Below, piece by piece: positions 18,086 through 27,654 of a stretch of 64,000 bases of DNA; within the stretch, counting starts at the first letter, position 1, and each line of letters opens with the position of its first letter. The notes beneath the pieces are model-generated. The model saw only the letters and a program-made list of their open reading frames with translations. It was not told the origin of the DNA and did not search any database. The position numbers and the translations under genes were made by a program. The stretch comes from Leifsonia poae (GTDB taxonomy: Bacteria > Actinomycetota > Actinomycetes > Actinomycetales > Microbacteriaceae). Where the stretch lies: assembly GCF_020009625.1 (NCBI RefSeq), contig NZ_JAIHLP010000002.1:248001-312000 (forward strand), read 5' to 3'.

Positions 18086-19341
18086 CCTAGCGGCCGGATC
18101 AGCATCTCGGGTGCTTTCGTGACCAGGAGCCAGGTCGGCAAGATCACGAGGCACAGCAACGGGAGCACGACGATGCTGCCGGTGGCTGCGACCGCGATGA
18201 AGAGCGCGATCCAGCCGTCGCGCGAGACGGCGAGGGTCATGCCGAGGATGCCGGCGCCCACCGCGACGACAGGCGGGATGCCTGGCACCAGCGCCGTGGC
18301 GAGCACGCCGACCGCCGCTCCGACGAAGACCGACGGAAAGATTCGTCCACCCCGGAACCCGGAGCCTGCGGAGACCAGGAGCGCCACCAGCTTCACGGCG
18401 ACGATCAGCAGTACCGCCCCGGCCGAGTAGTCGCCCCGGTGGCTGACGAGTTCGCCCATCTGTTCAAGACCCTTGAACAGCGTGATGCGTCCGCCGAGCG
18501 CTCCGAGCAGACCGAGCACCAGGCCGCCGGCGGCGGTGATCAGCAGCGGGTTCCGAAGGGAGTGGAAAGCACGGTGCACGTGGGGGAAGAGGAAGACGCC
18601 GGCAAGGCCGACCAGCGCCGCTACGACCCCGATCGCGGCGGCGCTCACCAGGTCGATCCAATGCACCGCTGTGTACGCCGGTAAGGGAAGAGCGAACTGT
18701 GGACGGGTCAGCAGCGTGGCGGTGAGGGAGCCGGCGGCCGCAGCGACCAGCGGGAGGAACAGCCTGTCCCAGAGCGCGCCGCCGGTCTTCAGCGCCGCGA
18801 CGATGCCGGTGAACACGAGGGCGGCGGCGACCGGCGTGCCGAACATCGCGCCGATGGTGCCGGCCGCTGTGACGAGGACGACGAGTTCGGTCGGTACCGA
18901 CCTCCAGACCCGGGCGACCAGCCAAACGAGGAGACCGGTGTTGATCGCGATGATCGGGTTCTCCGGCCCCAGACTGACGCCGCCGGCCAGGGCGAGCAGG
19001 GTGACCAGGGCGAGCGAGGGAAGGACGAGCGGTCGGGGCGGTGCAGCGACGAGCTCGGTCGTCGCGGAATCTTGCCCTCCGTGGCCTGGGACCAGCCAGA
19101 TCACGAGGCCGACGGCGATGCCCGTGGCGGTAAGCACCGCGATGGTCCACCATCCGGAGTCCGGGTCGATGCCGAGCGCTCGGGGGAGTCGCTCCCAGAG
19201 TCCGGACTGCACGAGCGTGGCCGCGCCGTCGAGGGCAGTGAGGGTGAGCGCTGAGACGATCCCGATGATCAGGGAAGGGAGGCTGAGCGCGAGGAGTCGC
19301 TTGACCGTCTGAGCGCCCGTGTCAGTCGTGGTGGAACTCAT
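18061..19341 (-). CDS. CLC-type chloride channel/ion transporter family protein
   Basis: A 426-residue polytopic membrane protein. The CLC selectivity motifs are recognisable: GGVSLGPENP (GxGPE-like) and GSGFRGGRIFPSVFVGAA, with about ten hydrophobic helices. Whether it acts as a Cl-/H+ exchanger or a channel is not decided by sequence alone. The final ten or so codons (after MLIRPL) and the TGA lie in the terminal repeat of the IS481 remnant, so the native C-terminus was replaced. It lies 60 bp downstream of the M3 peptidase gene on the same strand. Confidence 0.85.
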   Translation of the reverse strand: MSSTTTDTGAQTVKRLLALSLPSLIIGIVSALTLTALDGAATLVQSGLWERLPRALGIDPDSGWWTIAVLTATGIAVGLVIWLVPGHGGQDSATTELVAAPPRPLVLPSLALVTLLALAGGVSLGPENPIIAINTGLLVWLVARVWRSVPTELVVLVTAAGTIGAMFGTPVAAALVFTGIVAALKTGGALWDRLFLPLVAAAAGSLTATLLTRPQFALPLPAYTAVHWIDLVSAAAIGVVAALVGLAGVFLFPHVHRAFHSLRNPLLITAAGGLVLGLLGALGGRITLFKGLEQMGELVSHRGDYSAGAVLLIVAVKLVALLVSAGSGFRGGRIFPSVFVGAAVGVLATALVPGIPPVVAVGAGILGMTLAVSRDGWIALFIAVAATGSIVVLPLLCLVILPTWLLVTKAPEMLIRPLGVPPRDVG

Positions 19342-19401
19342 CCGACCCTCCCCGCGTCGGGTTCAGAGTAGTGCGCGACGCGGGGAGAGGCTAGTGGCAA
19401 T

Positions 19402-21458
19402 TCAGCCGGAGAGCCCCCGTCGCCTCAGCAGCGGTTCGATCACGGCATCGCGGCCGCGGAAGTCACGATAGGCCTCGAGCGGGTCCTTCGACCCGCCCAC
19501 GCCGAGGAGACGCTCGCGGAAGCGGTCCCCGTTGGCGCGGTCGAGTCCGCCGTTCTCCCGGAACCAGTCGACCGTGTCGGCGTCGAGCACCTCGCTCCAG
19601 ATGTACGAGTAGTACCCGGCGTCGTAACCTCCGGAGAAGGTGTGTGCGAAGTAGGTGCTGGCGTAGCGTGTGGGCACGGCCGGGTTGTCGAGACCGGCCG
19701 CCGCAAGTGCTTTCGCTTCGAAGTCCGCCACATCTGTGACGGTGTCATCGGCCGTGATGCTGTGCCAGGCCTGATCGAGCAGGGCCGCGGCAAGATACTC
19801 ACTCGTCTTGAAACCCTCGTTGAAGGCCTCGGATGCATGCAGCCTGTCGACGAGTTCGCGCGGCATCGGCTCGCCGGTCTCATAGTGAACGCCATAGTTC
19901 TCCAGGATTTCTGGCCACAGCATCCACATCTCGTTCACCTGGCTCGGAAACTCGACGAAGTCGCGGAAGACGTTGGTGCCGGCGAACTTGGGGTAGGTGA
20001 CGCGGGCGAAAAGGCCGTGCAGTGCATGCCCGAACTCATGGAACAGGGTGTTCGTCTCGTCGTAGCTCAGCAGGGTCGGCTCGCCGGAGCAGGTTTCGGA
20101 ACATTGAGATTGTTGACCACGACGGTGGGGGTGTCCAGCAGGGTGGACTGCGAGACGAGGGGGTTCATCCATGCGCCGCCGCGCTTCGAATCCCGGGTGT
20201 ACAGGTCGAGGATGTAGAGGCCGAGAGGCGTTCCGTCTTCGTTGCGCACCTCGAACACCCGCGCCTCCGGGTGGTAGGCGACGAGGTCGGTGCGTTCGGT
20301 GAAGGTGATGCCGTAGAGCTGGTTGGCGGCGAAGAAGACGCCGTCGCGCAGCACCCGCTCCGCTTCGAAGTATGGTCGCATGGTGGCGACGTCCACCTCG
20401 TACTTCGCCTGTCGGACCTTCTCTGTGAAGTAGGCCCAATCCCACGCGGCGATCTCGAACTCGCCCGCCGTCTGCTCGTGCAGATCGGCCTGCTTTTGCA
20501 GATCGGTCTGCTCCACTTGTGCGTTGCGGGCTGCTGCGGGCGCGAGACGGGTGAGCATCTCGGCGACGGCCCGGGGAGTCTTGGCGGTCTGTCCGGCGGT
20601 CACGGCGGCGGCGTGCGTGTCGAATCCCAGCAGCCGGGCCCGCTCCGCGCGGAGCCGGGCGATCTCGATCACCAGCTCGCGGTTGTCGTGTTCGCCTCCA
20701 TTGATGCCGCGGGCGCGGGAGGCGGTCATGATCCTCTCTCGCACCGATCGATCGTTGATGCCGGCCAGATACGGGTGCCCGGTCGGGAGAACGAGGGAGA
20801 CGACGTACTTGCCGTCGAGCCCGCGCTCTTTGGCGGCTTCGGCGGTGGCCGAGATCTCGCCGTCGCCGAGCCCGCCGAGCTGGGCGACGTCGTCGAACAC
20901 GACGGCGAGATCGTTGGTGTCGGCGAGGAGGTTCTTCTCGAAGCGGGTGGTGAGGGTGGAGAGCTGCTTGTTGAGGTCGCGCAGCGCCTGTTTGTCGTCG
21001 TCGTCGAGGGCGGCGCCGGCGAGGGTGAACTCCGTGTAGTACCGTTCCACCAGATAGCGGGACTCGTCGTCGAGTTCCTGTTGGTCCAGTGCCTCGTGCA
21101 CGGTCTTGATCCGCCAATAGAGCTGCGGGTCGAGACGGATGGCGTCTTCGTGCGCGGCGAGCAGCGGGGCGATCTCTTCTTCGAGCGCATTCGTGAAGTC
21201 GCTCGAATCCGACGAGCTCTTGTTGTAGAAGACCTCAGCCACTCGGAGGAGCGTCTGCCCGGATCTTTCGAGCGGAAGGAACGTGTTCTCGAAAGTCGGC
21301 ATGTCGCGCTTCACTGTGATCGCGCGGATCTCGGCCAGCTGCTCCTGGAATCCGCGTTCGAACGCGGGCCGGTAGTGCTCGTCGCGGATTTCGGCGAACA
21401 GCGGGAGCTGGTAAGGGAGTGTGCTCGGTTCGAAGAAGGGGTTCACGGTTTCTGCCAT
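19402..21458 (-). CDS. M3 family zinc oligopeptidase (Dcp-like; one apparent -1 frameshift)
   Basis: A cytoplasmic metallopeptidase of about 685 residues that cleaves short peptides. The zinc motif HEFGH is in LFHEFGHALHGLF, with the downstream Glu in FVEFPSQVNEMW. The N-terminal helical half MAETVNPFFEPSTLPYQLP is typical of Dcp and oligopeptidase A. The frame breaks at 20084-20085: one extra C on the plus strand (G on the coding strand) restores NVPKPAPGEPTLLSYDETNTL. Both halves are otherwise complete. It is divergent from the ArsR-type gene across a repeat-rich 117-bp gap. Confidence 0.88.
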
Positions 21459-21500
21459 CTTCCCAGCCTAGAACCGGCCGTGCACGGGAGGGAACGTTTC

Positions 21501-21559
21501 GCAAAGAATTGATTGCAAAGAGAACATTGCAAAGAGATCCTTGCAAAGAGCCCTTTGCA
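21501..21559 (+). repeat. Four 14-bp tandem operator-like repeats upstream of the ArsR/MFS operon
   Basis: GCAAAG recurs at 21501, 21515, 21529 and 21543, exactly every 14 bp; the last three copies read GCAAAGAG. The final copy is also half of an inverted repeat (TGCAAAG-N4-CTTTGCA, 21542-21559), 17 bp before the regulator ATG. This is the shape of a multi-site operator, probably bound by the downstream regulator and able to affect the divergent peptidase promoter too. Confidence 0.7.
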
Positions 21560-21575
21560 TTGCTAGCCTTGCCTC

Positions 21576-22214
21576 ATGACGACCGAAGACAAGCCGGAGA
21601 CGCCGCTCCCGTACAGCGAGGCGCTGAGCCTCGAGGCGCTGCGTGCACTCGCGCATCCGCTGCGCGTGCGCATCATGAACGAGCTCTCGGACTTCGGTTC
21701 GATGACCGCGAGCGGGCTCGCCGAACGTCTGGGGGAATCGAGCGGCGCCACGAGCTACCATCTTCGCCAGCTCGCGAAGCACGGCATCATCGTCGAGCTC
21801 GAAGGCAAGGGGTCGGCTCGGGAACGCTGGTGGAACATGGCGCCCGGTGGAATCACGATCGGCTCGGTCGAGACGCTGAAGACGCCAGCCGGCCGTGAGG
21901 CGACAGAACTGATCTCGCGCGAGTGGCAGCAGAACAATGAGCGCAGGCTGACGGCCTTTCTGCGCTACGGCCTCGACGTCCTCGGCCCGGAATGGTCGGA
22001 GGCGTCGACCCTCTCCACCACTCATCTACAGCTGACCATGGAGCAACTCGCTGAGATCGGTCAGGAGTACTACTCGATGGTGACCCAGCTCAAGGCCAAA
22101 TGGCAGGCGGCCGGCTACGTCGTCTCGTCTGACGACATCGTCGACGAGAACGACGATCGTCGCCGCGTCCAGGTGCAGTTCAACGCATTCCCGCTGGTCG
22201 AAGGGGCTGCCTGA
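21576..22214 (+). CDS. ArsR-like winged-helix transcriptional regulator
   Basis: A 212-residue regulator with an N-terminal winged helix (about 15-95): EALRALAHPLRVRIMNEL, then the recognition region LGESSGATSYHLRQLAKHGI, the HTH_20/ArsR form. The C-terminal half is longer than in metal-sensing ArsR proteins and has no Cys cluster, so the signal is probably not a metal. Its TGA overlaps the ATG of the MFS gene (TGATG). Autoregulation through the 14-bp repeats upstream is inference. Confidence 0.88.
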   Translation: MTTEDKPETPLPYSEALSLEALRALAHPLRVRIMNELSDFGSMTASGLAERLGESSGATSYHLRQLAKHGIIVELEGKGSARERWWNMAPGGITIGSVETLKTPAGREATELISREWQQNNERRLTAFLRYGLDVLGPEWSEASTLSTTHLQLTMEQLAEIGQEYYSMVTQLKAKWQAAGYVVSSDDIVDENDDRRRVQVQFNAFPLVEGAA

Positions 22215-23485
22215 TGAGCACCACGGAGACGACGGTCGTTCGCCGCACCGCTCTGAGCGGCGGGTTCAACCGACTCTGGGTCGCAGCGATCACCAGCAAT
22301 CTCGCTGACGGGATCGGCCGAACGGCGGTTCCGCTCATCGCGACGACGCTGACTCGCGATCCCGCTCTGATAGCCGGGCTGACCGCGGTGACGTTCCTGC
22401 CGTGGCTGCTCTTCGGAATTCCTTCGGGCATGCTGCTCGATCGCGTGGATCGCCGGGTGGCGATGGCGGCGGCGAACAGTCTTCGGTTCGCCGTGGCTGC
22501 CCTCCTTGCGGTGTTCATCACCACGGGCAGCCTCACGATCTGGTTGCTGTACGCCTGCGTGCTGCTCTTCGGGCTCGGAGAGACCATCTTCGACAACGCG
22601 ACGACAACCGTCGTGCCGAGCCTGGTCACGCGCGATCAGCTCGATCGCGCCAACGGCCGCATGCAGTCGGCCGAGATCGTCGTTCAGAACTTCATCGCAA
22701 CGCCCATCGCCGGCTTTCTGTTCGCGGCGGCCATCGTGCTTCCCATCTGGCTCACCGGCGCGGGGTTCCTTATCGCGGGGATGCTCGCGCTTACCATCCC
22801 GGCGGCCGCCGCACGTGGGTACCGCGCCGGCGAAGCGGCGGACGCAGCGACCCCACGACCGCGATTCCGTTCCGTGGTCACCTTCCTCTGGCAGCACCGC
22901 TTTCTGCGGGCGATGATCGTCCTCACGTCGCTCACCGCCTCGGCGCTGGCTTTCGCCCAGGGCAGTGTCGTGCTGCTGCTCATTCAGACGTTCTCCGTTC
23001 CGACGGCGCTCATCGGCGTCGTCACCGCCGGCATCGGCGTCGGCGCACTCATCGGTGCGCTCGTCGCCAGTCGGCTGGTCGAGCGGTTCGGACGTGGCCG
23101 GATCATGTTCTGGGCGATGTTCGTGAGCGGTATCGGCATCCTCGGTGTCGGTGTGACCGGAAATGTCGTCGTCGCGATCTCGGCCTACGCCGTCGGCGCA
23201 CTGGGTGTCGCCGTGTGGAATGTGCCCTGGGGCGCGCTGCGTCAGGCGATCGTCCCATCGGACATGCTCGGGCGGGCGATGGGCATCGTGCGCACCATCG
23301 GCTGGGGACTCACACCGATCGCGACCGTCCTGGGCGGTTTCGTCGCCCGGATCGACCTGCGGCTCCCGTTCGTGATCGGCGGCGTGATCGTGCTGCTGCT
23401 GACCATCGCGGCCATTCGCCTCATCCACTCGGCAGGGTCTCAGACCCCGGGTGCGGAAATCACTTCGGAAGGTACCGGATCATGA
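22214..23485 (+). CDS. MFS transporter (MFS_3/enterobactin-exporter-like)
   Basis: A 423-residue inner-membrane transporter with about 12 helices. The short cytoplasmic loop GMLLDRVDRRVAM is the A-motif, and FGLGETIFDNATTTVVPSLV is characteristic of the MFS_3 group of efflux proteins. It is coupled to the ArsR-like regulator in front (1-bp overlap) and the small protein behind (ATGA), so all three genes are one unit. The exported substrate is unknown. Confidence 0.87.
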   Translation: MSTTETTVVRRTALSGGFNRLWVAAITSNLADGIGRTAVPLIATTLTRDPALIAGLTAVTFLPWLLFGIPSGMLLDRVDRRVAMAAANSLRFAVAALLAVFITTGSLTIWLLYACVLLFGLGETIFDNATTTVVPSLVTRDQLDRANGRMQSAEIVVQNFIATPIAGFLFAAAIVLPIWLTGAGFLIAGMLALTIPAAAARGYRAGEAADAATPRPRFRSVVTFLWQHRFLRAMIVLTSLTASALAFAQGSVVLLLIQTFSVPTALIGVVTAGIGVGALIGALVASRLVERFGRGRIMFWAMFVSGIGILGVGVTGNVVVAISAYAVGALGVAVWNVPWGALRQAIVPSDMLGRAMGIVRTIGWGLTPIATVLGGFVARIDLRLPFVIGGVIVLLLTIAAIRLIHSAGSQTPGAEITSEGTGS

Positions 23486-23673
23486 CTGCTCTGCCTCTCA
23501 GCACCCGCACCGGCTGGTTCGACCGTGCTGTTCTGCGCATCGGCCGCGCACTCACCGACTGGGCGACCGAACACTCCGCCCTGCACACCGCTCCGGATTA
23601 TGCCGAGCAGGTGCGCCGAATCGAACACTCACGGGATGCGGCGGCCGGCGAGGCCCTGCGGCTGACCCGCTAG
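23482..23673 (+). CDS. Small conserved-looking protein at the end of the ArsR/MFS operon
   Basis: A 63-residue soluble protein, MTALPLSTRTGWFDRAVLRIG ... GEALRLTR, rich in Arg and Ala. I recognise no domain. Its start overlaps the MFS stop (ATGA), supporting real translation. Its stop codon overlaps the stop of the convergent gene at 23670. Confidence 0.55.
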   Translation: MTALPLSTRTGWFDRAVLRIGRALTDWATEHSALHTAPDYAEQVRRIEHSRDAAAGEALRLTR

Positions 23674-23939
23674 GACTCCTCGTCGAACTCGTCGGGTTCG
23701 TGCTCGATGGGCTGGGTGATGGTGGCGGAATCTTCGTCGGGGTTGTACCGGATGACGGTGCCGTCGTCGAGTTCGATCACCGGCTTTCCCTCCAGCCAGG
23801 TGAGGGTCCAGCGCCAGCCCGTGGTCTCGACGTCGGTCGCGATCAGTTCCTCTTCGACGGTGCTCACGGCGATGCCGACGACTTCCGGCAGCGATGCCGG
23901 CGCCGCGGAACCGACCGCCCAGCGCGTGCCCAGCTGCAT
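23670..23939 (-). CDS. Hypothetical protein, acidic, coupled to the acetyltransferase gene
   Basis: An 89-residue protein with an acidic C-terminus (EHEPDEFDEES). The central part WRWTLTWLEGKPVIELDDGT looks like a small beta-rich fold. No known family is recognised. The start at 23939 overlaps the stop of the upstream acetyltransferase (TGATG), so it is the last gene of a minus-strand run from valS. Confidence 0.6.
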   Translation of the reverse strand: MQLGTRWAVGSAAPASLPEVVGIAVSTVEEELIATDVETTGWRWTLTWLEGKPVIELDDGTVIRYNPDEDSATITQPIEHEPDEFDEES

Positions 23940-24397
23940 CAGGACTCCGATCTCGGCAGGTCGATCTCGTACGTCACCCAGGAGGTGCGGTTCGCGAGCG
24001 AATCGTAGAGCTGCTGTGCCGTCTGGTTGTCGTGCGCTGTGATCCACTGGACGACACCGAGTCCGCGCTCGTCTGCGCGAGCGCGGACGGTATCGACGAG
24101 GCGCCGGCCGATGCCTTTGCCTCTGGCGTCTTCGATCACGTAGAGGTCGTCGAGGAAGAGGCCACGGTCGCCCTCGAGCGGCCGGGCGAACTCGCGGATG
24201 TGCGCGAGACCGACGAGGCGGTCGCCGTCCACCGCGACGAGTCCGTCTTCTTCGTGGTCGGGCGCAGTCAGCCACGACCAAAGCAGCAGCGCTTTCTGAT
24301 CGGTCAACGTCGTCTCGTAGAAAGCCGCGTATTCCTCGTAAAGACCGAGCCAGGCGAAGAAATCGCCATCTGCGACCGGTCGAACCTCAATCGACAT
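23939..24397 (-). CDS. GNAT family N-acetyltransferase
   Basis: A 152-residue GNAT enzyme. LFLDDLYVIEDARGKGIGRRLV is the beta4 strand plus the acetyl-CoA pyrophosphate loop (motif A, R/Q-x-x-G-x-G/A), followed by GVVQWITAHDNQTAQQLYD (motif B). The substrate is unknown. It is a close paralogue of the next gene upstream on this strand (24510-24955), with the same order FF-WL-LY, LTDxKALL and HxREF, so the pair arose by tandem duplication. Confidence 0.86.
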   Translation of the reverse strand: MSIEVRPVADGDFFAWLGLYEEYAAFYETTLTDQKALLLWSWLTAPDHEEDGLVAVDGDRLVGLAHIREFARPLEGDRGLFLDDLYVIEDARGKGIGRRLVDTVRARADERGLGVVQWITAHDNQTAQQLYDSLANRTSWVTYEIDLPRSES

Positions 24398-24509
24398 GGG
24401 TGCCTCCGTTCGCCATTCCCCGCAAGGCTGGATGTGGTGCTGGATCGACCTTATCGCGCGCATCCGCGACGGTCGATGCGTCGGGGGGATACCGATGCGC
24501 GCTTGGGGG

Positions 24510-24955
24510 TCACGGTACGAGGTCGTACGTGACCCATTTGGTCTTCTCGGCGACACGATCGTAGACGCGCCGAGCGGTCTCGTTGTCTTTGGCGGTGATC
24601 CACCGCACGACGGAGAAACCTTCTTCGCGGGCGCGATCGCGCAGCGCCTCGAGCAGAGCCGTGCCTGTGCCGGCGCCACGGGCATCGGGCGAGACGAAGA
24701 GGTCGTCGAGGTAGAGTCCGCGGCTGCCGTTGAGCGGTCGTGAGAACTCCCGCACGTGGGCGAGACCGATTGGCTTGTCGTCGCCGTTCACAGCGAAATA
24801 GGCTTCGAGTTCGTGGCCGGCATCGGTGATCCAGCTCCACACCAGAAGGGCCTTCTCGTCGGTGAGGGGTTGGTCGTAGAACTCCCGTAGCCGGCGTACA
24901 GATCGAGCCAGCTGAAGAATTCGTTGTCGTTCACCCGTCGGACCGTCGCGGTCAT
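24510..24955 (-). CDS. GNAT family N-acetyltransferase, paralogue (one apparent -1 frameshift)
   Basis: The restored product is about 148 residues: MTATVRRVNDNEFFSWLDLYAGY, then REFYDQPLTDEKALLVWSW, with GLYLDDLFVSPDARGAGTGTAL as the acetyl-CoA loop. One base is missing at 24884-24887 (a G or C next to the run CCC on the plus strand). Its ATG overlaps the valS stop (ATGA), so it is translated after valS. The gap 24398-24509 to its paralogue shows nothing definite. Confidence 0.8.
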
Positions 24956-27561
24956 CGTTCCTCCTCGGTCGGGGCCTGGGCAAGCAGGATATCCGTCACC
25001 GAGAGCTCCTCGGCGGATTCGAACCGCAGTTCGCCGATTCTGCCGACCGACTTGAGGTCGCGTGCGGCGAGCTCGACGGCGGTCACGACCGCAGGTGGTC
25101 CGGCGATGACGGCGTATTCGACCGCGGCCTTCTGCGAGGCTTTCGCGGTGGTCTTCGCACCGCGGATACTGGTGAGGGCTTTGCCGACCAGACCGAGCAC
25201 ATCCGCATGCTCGGACCAGTCGCCGGCGACGGTCGCCGTCTCCGGCCACGCGGCGACGTGCACGGAGCCGGTGTTGAACCACGACCATGCCTCCTCGGTC
25301 GCGAACGGCACGACGGGCGCGAACAGGCGAAGCAGGGTGGAGAGTGCCACACGCAGCGCGACGACGGCGGAGGTCTGTTCGGTCGAGGCCTCGCCGTAGG
25401 CCCGCTCCTTGACGAGTTCGAGATAGTCGTCGCAGAAGGTCCAGAAGAAGGTCTCGCTCACCTCCAGGGCGCGGGCGTGGTCGTAGCCATCGAGCGCGGC
25501 GGTCGCCTCGGCGACCACGGTCGACAGATTGTGCAGCATGCTCCGGTCGAGTGCGTTCGTGACCAGGGCGAGCTCGTCGGTCGGGGGTGCCTCGAAGCCA
25601 AGGATGAACTTCGCGGCGTTCAGGATCTTGATCGCCAGGCGGCGACCGATCTTGATCTGTGTCGGGTTCTGCGGGTCGAACGCGGCATCGGTTCCGAGGC
25701 GCGAGGATGCGGCCCAGTAGCGCACCGCATCCGAGCCGTGCTTCTCGAGGATGTCGGCGGGAGTGACGACGTTGCCCTTGGACTTGGACATCTTCTTACG
25801 GTCGGGGTCGACGATGAAGCCCGACAGCGCTGCGTGCGCCCAGGGGGCGACGCCGTTCTCCAGCTGGGAGCGCAGCATCGTCGAGAACAGCCAGGTGCGG
25901 ATGATGTCCTGCCCTTGGGGGCGCAGGTCGAACGGGTACACGGCGGCGAACAGGTCATCATCACGATTCCAGCCGCCGGCGAGCTGCGGGGTGAGGGAGG
26001 AGGTCATCCAGGTGTCCATCACATCGTGCTCGCCGATGAAGCCGTTCGGCTGGTTGCGTTGCGCCTCCTCAAAGCCGGGCGCCGCATCCGACGAGGGGTC
26101 GACGGGCAGGGCGTCTCGGGACGGCAGGATGGGCTTGTCGAACCGCGGGTTGCCGTCGCCGTCGAGCGGATACCAGATGGGGATGGGCACGCCGAAGAAG
26201 CGCTGACGCGAGATCAGCCAGTCGCCGGTGAGTCCGCCGACCCAGTTCTCGTATCGCACGCGCATGAAGTCGGGGTGCCAGTCGAGCTCCTGGCCGAGCT
26301 GGATGAGGCGGGCACGCAGTTCTTCGTCGCGCGCGCCGTTCTTGACGTACCACTGGCGGGTCGACACGATCTCGAGCGGCTTGTCGCCCTTCTCGAAGAA
26401 CTTGACGGGGTGCTGGATGGGTTTGGGGTCGCCGATCAGATCGCCCGCGGCCCGGAGCAGCTCCACCACGGCCTGCTTGGCCGAGAAGACCGTCTTGCCG
26501 GCGAGCTCGGCGTAGGCCGCCTTGCCCTCGGCGGAGGTGATGGCTTCGGGGGCGTCGCTCACCAGCCGGCCGTCGAAGCCGAGGATCGCCCGGTTGGGCA
26601 GATCGAGCTCCCGCCACCAGGTGACGTCGGTGATGTCGCCGAAGGTGCAGATCATCGCGATTCCGCTGCCCTTGTCGGGCTGCGCGAGGTGGTGCGCGAG
26701 CACAGGGACCTCGACTCCGAAGACCGGCGTGGTGACCGTCGTGCCGAAGAGCGGTTTGTAGCGCTCGTCATCCGGATGCGCGACCAGCGCGACACAGGCC
26801 GGCAGCAGCTCCGGACGGGTCGTCTCGATGAAGATCGGTCCGCTCTCGCCGTGGAAGGCGACGCGGTGGTACGCGCCGGGCTGTTCGCGGTCTTCCAGCT
26901 CGGCCTGGGCGACAGCGGTACGGAAGGTGACATCCCACAGGGTGGGCGCCATGGCCTGATACGCCTCGCCGCGCTCGATGTTGTTGAGGAAAGCCAATTG
27001 CGAGGTGTGGAGCGACTCGGTGCCGATCGTGCGGTAGGTCTGGCTCCAGTCGACGGAGAGGCCGAGCGAGCGCCACAGCGCCTCGAACTGCTTCTCGTCT
27101 TCGACGGTGAGCCGCTCGCACAGTTCGATGAAGTTGCGGCGTGAGATCGGCTTCTGATCGGCCGCCTTGCTGCTCTTGTTGTCTCCGCCTTCGAAGGGCG
27201 GGGCGAAGTCGGGGTCGTACGGCAGAGTCGGGTCGCAGCGCACACCGTAGTAGTTCTGCACACGGCGCTCGGTGGGGAGGCCGTTGTCGTCCCAGCCCAT
27301 CGGGTAGAAGACGTGCTGGCCGCGCATACGGTGGTAGCGGGCGACCACATCGGTGTGCGTGTAGCTGAACACGTGCCCGATGTGCAGGGAGCCGCTTGCG
27401 GTGGGGGGCGGCGTGTCGATGGAGAACACACATCGGCGCTCGGCGGTCAGGGCGGCGGCGCGATCGAAGAGATAGGTGCCATCGGCCTGCCAGCTGTCTC
27501 CCCACTTGGTCTCCAGCCCCTCGAGGGCGGGCTTGTCGGGCAGGGGGCTGACGGCGCTCAT
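24952..27561 (-). CDS. valS: Valyl-tRNA synthetase
   Basis: An 869-residue class Ia synthetase that charges tRNA-Val. HIGH is intact in GSLHIGHVFSY, KMSKSKGN is in the catalytic C-terminal part, and the CP1 editing domain lies between. The zinc cysteines of some bacterial ValRS are not obvious. I chose MSAVSPLPDKPALEGLE at 27561; an upstream in-frame ATG adds nine residues without family support. It heads the minus-strand run that ends with the two acetyltransferases. Confidence 0.96.
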   Translation of the reverse strand: MSAVSPLPDKPALEGLETKWGDSWQADGTYLFDRAAALTAERRCVFSIDTPPPTASGSLHIGHVFSYTHTDVVARYHRMRGQHVFYPMGWDDNGLPTERRVQNYYGVRCDPTLPYDPDFAPPFEGGDNKSSKAADQKPISRRNFIELCERLTVEDEKQFEALWRSLGLSVDWSQTYRTIGTESLHTSQLAFLNNIERGEAYQAMAPTLWDVTFRTAVAQAELEDREQPGAYHRVAFHGESGPIFIETTRPELLPACVALVAHPDDERYKPLFGTTVTTPVFGVEVPVLAHHLAQPDKGSGIAMICTFGDITDVTWWRELDLPNRAILGFDGRLVSDAPEAITSAEGKAAYAELAGKTVFSAKQAVVELLRAAGDLIGDPKPIQHPVKFFEKGDKPLEIVSTRQWYVKNGARDEELRARLIQLGQELDWHPDFMRVRYENWVGGLTGDWLISRQRFFGVPIPIWYPLDGDGNPRFDKPILPSRDALPVDPSSDAAPGFEEAQRNQPNGFIGEHDVMDTWMTSSLTPQLAGGWNRDDDLFAAVYPFDLRPQGQDIIRTWLFSTMLRSQLENGVAPWAHAALSGFIVDPDRKKMSKSKGNVVTPADILEKHGSDAVRYWAASSRLGTDAAFDPQNPTQIKIGRRLAIKILNAAKFILGFEAPPTDELALVTNALDRSMLHNLSTVVAEATAALDGYDHARALEVSETFFWTFCDDYLELVKERAYGEASTEQTSAVVALRVALSTLLRLFAPVVPFATEEAWSWFNTGSVHVAAWPETATVAGDWSEHADVLGLVGKALTSIRGAKTTAKASQKAAVEYAVIAGPPAVVTAVELAARDLKSVGRIGELRFESAEELSVTDILLAQAPTEEER

Positions 27562-27654
27562 GATTCTCCGAATCGATATGTGCGGCACCGTGTCGATGAA
27601 GAGGTGCCTGAGTGTGCGATTCCTCCAGGGTACCCGAGCGCCGGGCCCGCGGCG

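Noticed and set aside
21501-21559. The 14-bp repeats as a CRISPR array
   Set aside because: Units and spacing are far too short, with no cas genes; the position fits an operator.
22115-23428. A 437-codon minus-strand frame opposite the MFS gene
   Set aside because: It is a polar His/Asp/Arg-rich shadow of a hydrophobic membrane-protein gene.
25207-27144. A 645-codon plus-strand open frame opposite valS
   Set aside because: It mirrors the ValRS coding strand, has an unnatural composition rich in Gly, Arg, Val, Leu and Glu, and has no start signal.
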